Shown here: positions 61,697-64,000 of the stretch, in pieces
How positions within the stretch are numbered: the first letter of the stretch is position 1
Layout of the letters: every line of letters begins with the position of its first letter
Assembly (NCBI GenBank): GCA_039105265.1
Contig: JAPFFF010000036.1
Coordinates: 744,001 to 808,000 of the forward strand
DNA: 64,000 nt
Reading direction: 5' to 3'
DNA from: Tritrichomonas musculus
Taxonomy: Eukaryota > Parabasalia > Tritrichomonadida > Tritrichomonadidae
The notes under the pieces: generated by a model
Seen by the model: the letters and a program-made list of their open reading frames with translations, nothing else
Database searches by the model: none
What the model was told of the DNA's origin: nothing
Translations under genes and position numbers: made by a program

Positions 61697-64000
61697 ATGT
61701 CTTTTACAGCTGATTCAATTGTATTTTCATTAAATGGAAATATAATTCAACTTCATGAAGGTGAATTTAATCCTCTTCAGTCACTTGCAGAATTTATTAG
61801 ATCAGATTCGATTCGTTTAACAGGAACAAAAATATCATGTGGTGAAGGAGGTTGTGGCTCATGCACTGTTATCATGTCCAAATATTCAAAAAGCAATTAT
61901 GGAAAAGGATCAGAGCAACAAGTTTTTCATTATGCAGTAAATTCATGTTTAATTAAAATGATTCAAGTACATAAAACAACAATTACAACAATTGAATTTC
62001 TCGGTTCAGTATTAAAATCAAAAAACAAAGAAATTCATCCTATTCAAAATTCATTTATAAAGCATTCAGCTACACAATGTGGATATTGTGCACCCGGATT
62101 TATCATGGCATCATATGCAGCCATTCTAAGCAATGAAAAAGTTCATGACGATGAAAATGAATTGAAAAAGTTCGATATTGAAGATTTACACCAATTTGAT
62201 GGCAACCTCTGCAGATGTACTGGCTATAGATCAATAATTGACGCACTTCGAGAATTTTCAAAGGATCCTTCACCGAGCGACGACTCAATTTCAATTAATG
62301 ACACAGGCGTCCAGACATATGATATAAAAACACGGATTCCAGTTGTTCCAGAGATTTTCAAAAATGAGCCAAAAGGCAACAATATATGCATCCATTACAA
62401 AGGAATGACATTCATTATTCCTGAGACGATAGATGACCTTCTAACCGCCCAACTTGAATGCATTGAAAACAACCTCATCGATCGAACAAAGATCATTGTC
62501 GGATCGACCGAAATTTCACCTGATTTAAAATTAAACAGAATCCTTTCACATGTCCAAGGTCAAACTTTCATTTCAACTTTGCATTTGCAAGAACTGTCGC
62601 ACATTTCAATTGAAAACGATCAACTTGTGATAGGCGCAAATACACCAATTAACATGATATTGAAATTTGTCAAAGAAAACCATCACATCACAAGTGAACT
62701 GAAAACCGTTGAAGAAAAACGGTTTTTTGATCAATTGAAAAATAGAATTGAGTCGTTCGCATCCAACCAAATTCGAAACGTTGCCAGCATCATCGGAAAC
62801 ATTTCACACGGCGGCGCAGCGACCGATTTTTCGAACTTTTTGCTTGCAATGAAGGCCACCCTTGTCATCAGGGATTGTAAGACAAAGGAGACAACTGAAA
62901 AAATAATGGAGAACTCGTTTTATGAAAGCTACAGAAAAGTGTCACTGAAGCCAAGTGAAGTTGTCGTTGAAATAAGAATAAAAATACCAAAGAAGAACGA
63001 ATTCTTCTCAACTTTCAAGCAAGGACATCGTCGTGACGATGATGTTTGCATTGTTTCTTCTTCAATTTATGCATCCATTGATGAATCAAGCAAAATAAAT
63101 GAAATGCGAATTGCATACAGTGGAATGAGTGCTTGTCCATGCCGAGCCACTCTTGTTGAAGACTTTTTGAAAGGCAAACAATTCACCATTGAAAATATTG
63201 AAAGTTCATTGAAATTGATTGATCAAATTTATCCATTGAATGAAAAATCACCAGGTGGTTTCCCTCAGTTTAGACTTCAAGTTGCCAAAAGCTTCATTAT
63301 TAGATTCTTCCACCAAACGCAGAGAGATAGAAACATGGAATATGACAAAAGTGCTGCTGAAATGATTGAAAGTCCGATCAAAAAAGCATTCAAAATTGAA
63401 GGATGTCATTGTAAGAAAGAAAAAGAAAACAAAAATGACAATGATGTTCTTGGATTGCCAATTAGACATCGTTCAAGTACTACTCACGTTACTGGTGAAT
63501 CTATTTTTGTTGATGATATGCCAAATACATTCAATACTTTACATGCAGCCTTTGTTTGCTCAACTATTCCACACGGAAAGATTTTGAGTATTGATTTTAC
63601 TGAAGCTTTAAAGTTGCCTGGAGTTGTTGACAAAGTTACAAAAGAAGATGTTAGAGGTAAGAATTATATTGGTGATCTTAATGTAAATGAACCTGTCTTT
63701 GCTGAAGATGTAGTCAATTATGCTGGCCAGCCCATTGCTCTTATTGTAGCCAAAACAGATGAAATCGCACGAAGAGCAGTCAAATTAGTTCGTGTTACAT
63801 ATGAAGAACTTCCAGCAATTCTATCTCCACAACAAGCCATTAAAGCGAACTCATTTTTCCCTTATGATCATCGAATTAAGCATGGCAATCCAGATCCTTA
63901 TTTTGCTGAGAATCAGAATGGAATTCATGTTCTTTCTGATGAAATCTCTATTAATGGCCAAAGTCATTTTTATCTTGAAACTAATTCAAGTTTGGCTATA
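61697..64000 (+). CDS. xanthine dehydrogenase / aldehyde oxidase family enzyme, partial
   Basis: 768 codons from the ATG at 61,697 without stop or intron, running off the right edge; the family is usually about 1,300 residues. The plant-type [2Fe-2S] domain has Cys48, Cys53, Cys56 and Cys84 (SCGEGGCGSC), and the second has Cys128, Cys131, Cys172 and Cys174 (QCGYC, LCRC). The FAD domain spans about 225-430 with QIRNVASIIGNISHGG at 358-373 and the CO-dehydrogenase-like C-terminal part follows. The molybdopterin domain begins near 585 (THVTGESIFVDDMP at 596-609) and reaches INGQSHFYLET. The enzyme would hydroxylate purines or aldehydes using Mo-cofactor. Substrate-deciding residues lie beyond the window, so the two family members cannot be told apart. 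Confidence 0.92.
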   Translation, partial: MSFTADSIVFSLNGNIIQLHEGEFNPLQSLAEFIRSDSIRLTGTKISCGEGGCGSCTVIMSKYSKSNYGKGSEQQVFHYAVNSCLIKMIQVHKTTITTIEFLGSVLKSKNKEIHPIQNSFIKHSATQCGYCAPGFIMASYAAILSNEKVHDDENELKKFDIEDLHQFDGNLCRCTGYRSIIDALREFSKDPSPSDDSISINDTGVQTYDIKTRIPVVPEIFKNEPKGNNICIHYKGMTFIIPETIDDLLTAQLECIENNLIDRTKIIVGSTEISPDLKLNRILSHVQGQTFISTLHLQELSHISIENDQLVIGANTPINMILKFVKENHHITSELKTVEEKRFFDQLKNRIESFASNQIRNVASIIGNISHGGAATDFSNFLLAMKATLVIRDCKTKETTEKIMENSFYESYRKVSLKPSEVVVEIRIKIPKKNEFFSTFKQGHRRDDDVCIVSSSIYASIDESSKINEMRIAYSGMSACPCRATLVEDFLKGKQFTIENIESSLKLIDQIYPLNEKSPGGFPQFRLQVAKSFIIRFFHQTQRDRNMEYDKSAAEMIESPIKKAFKIEGCHCKKEKENKNDNDVLGLPIRHRSSTTHVTGESIFVDDMPNTFNTLHAAFVCSTIPHGKILSIDFTEALKLPGVVDKVTKEDVRGKNYIGDLNVNEPVFAEDVVNYAGQPIALIVAKTDEIARRAVKLVRVTYEELPAILSPQQAIKANSFFPYDHRIKHGNPDPYFAENQNGIHVLSDEISINGQSHFYLETNSSLAI

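Noticed and set aside
55763-64000. Entamoeba as the host
   Set aside because: Entamoeba also has BspA-like proteins, Polintons and AT-rich DNA, but the half-ankyrin plus LRR_5 layout and the absence of known xanthine dehydrogenase there favour a trichomonad; not excluded.

Overview
The window looks like nuclear DNA of a parabasalid protist, most likely a Tritrichomonas-type trichomonad. Two things point there. One is a BspA-like leucine-rich-repeat protein with the truncated ankyrin-like N-terminus typical of trichomonads. The other is very AT-rich intergenic DNA packed with DNA transposons and large Polinton (Maverick) elements, with intron-free genes. The genus is an inference; Entamoeba is the main alternative.

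Bases 1 to about 30,600 are Polinton DNA, clearly richer in GC than the rest. Two gene sets lie next to each other. Set 1 (1-17,061, left end outside the window) has a packaging ATPase (cut by the window edge), a small membrane protein, a capsid-neighbour protein, a major capsid protein, several small virion-type proteins, an integrase, a broken fibre-like region, a protein-primed type DNA polymerase B carrying an HNH-nuclease-like insert, and a large protein beside the polymerase. Set 2 (about 17,641-30,595) has a 1,546-residue fibre-like protein, the homologue of the capsid-neighbour protein, a divergent major capsid protein, small basic proteins, an ATPase, an integrase and a candidate penton-like protein, but no polymerase. 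Repeats of 129 bp lie between the sets. Most frames are long and open, so both sets look young; set 1 is broken in its fibre region (about two breaks).

Bases 30,600-55,000 are a nest of plain DNA transposons in very AT-rich DNA. A 4.3-kb non-coding palindrome (32,583-48,461 with its insertions) carries a pogo-like element with an intact transposase (33,301-36,467) in its left arm and a different, 7.35-kb DDE_1 element (40,389-47,741) at the mirror position of its right arm, plus a 1-kb non-autonomous element (36,668-37,699). The 7.35-kb element holds 108-bp repeats inside its transposase frame and about 43 copies of a 62-bp minisatellite. A second element with long terminal inverted repeats (48,519-54,594) holds 271-bp direct repeats, a 610-bp MITE and a decayed transposase.

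Bases 55,000-64,000 hold the only host genes: a BspA-like LRR protein on the minus strand (55,763-57,535) and the first 768 codons of a xanthine dehydrogenase/aldehyde oxidase family enzyme on the plus strand (61,697 to the edge). The roughly 4 kb between them has MITEs, hairpins, 123-bp tandem repeats and a relic Tc1/mariner transposase. No tRNA, rRNA or CRISPR array was seen.
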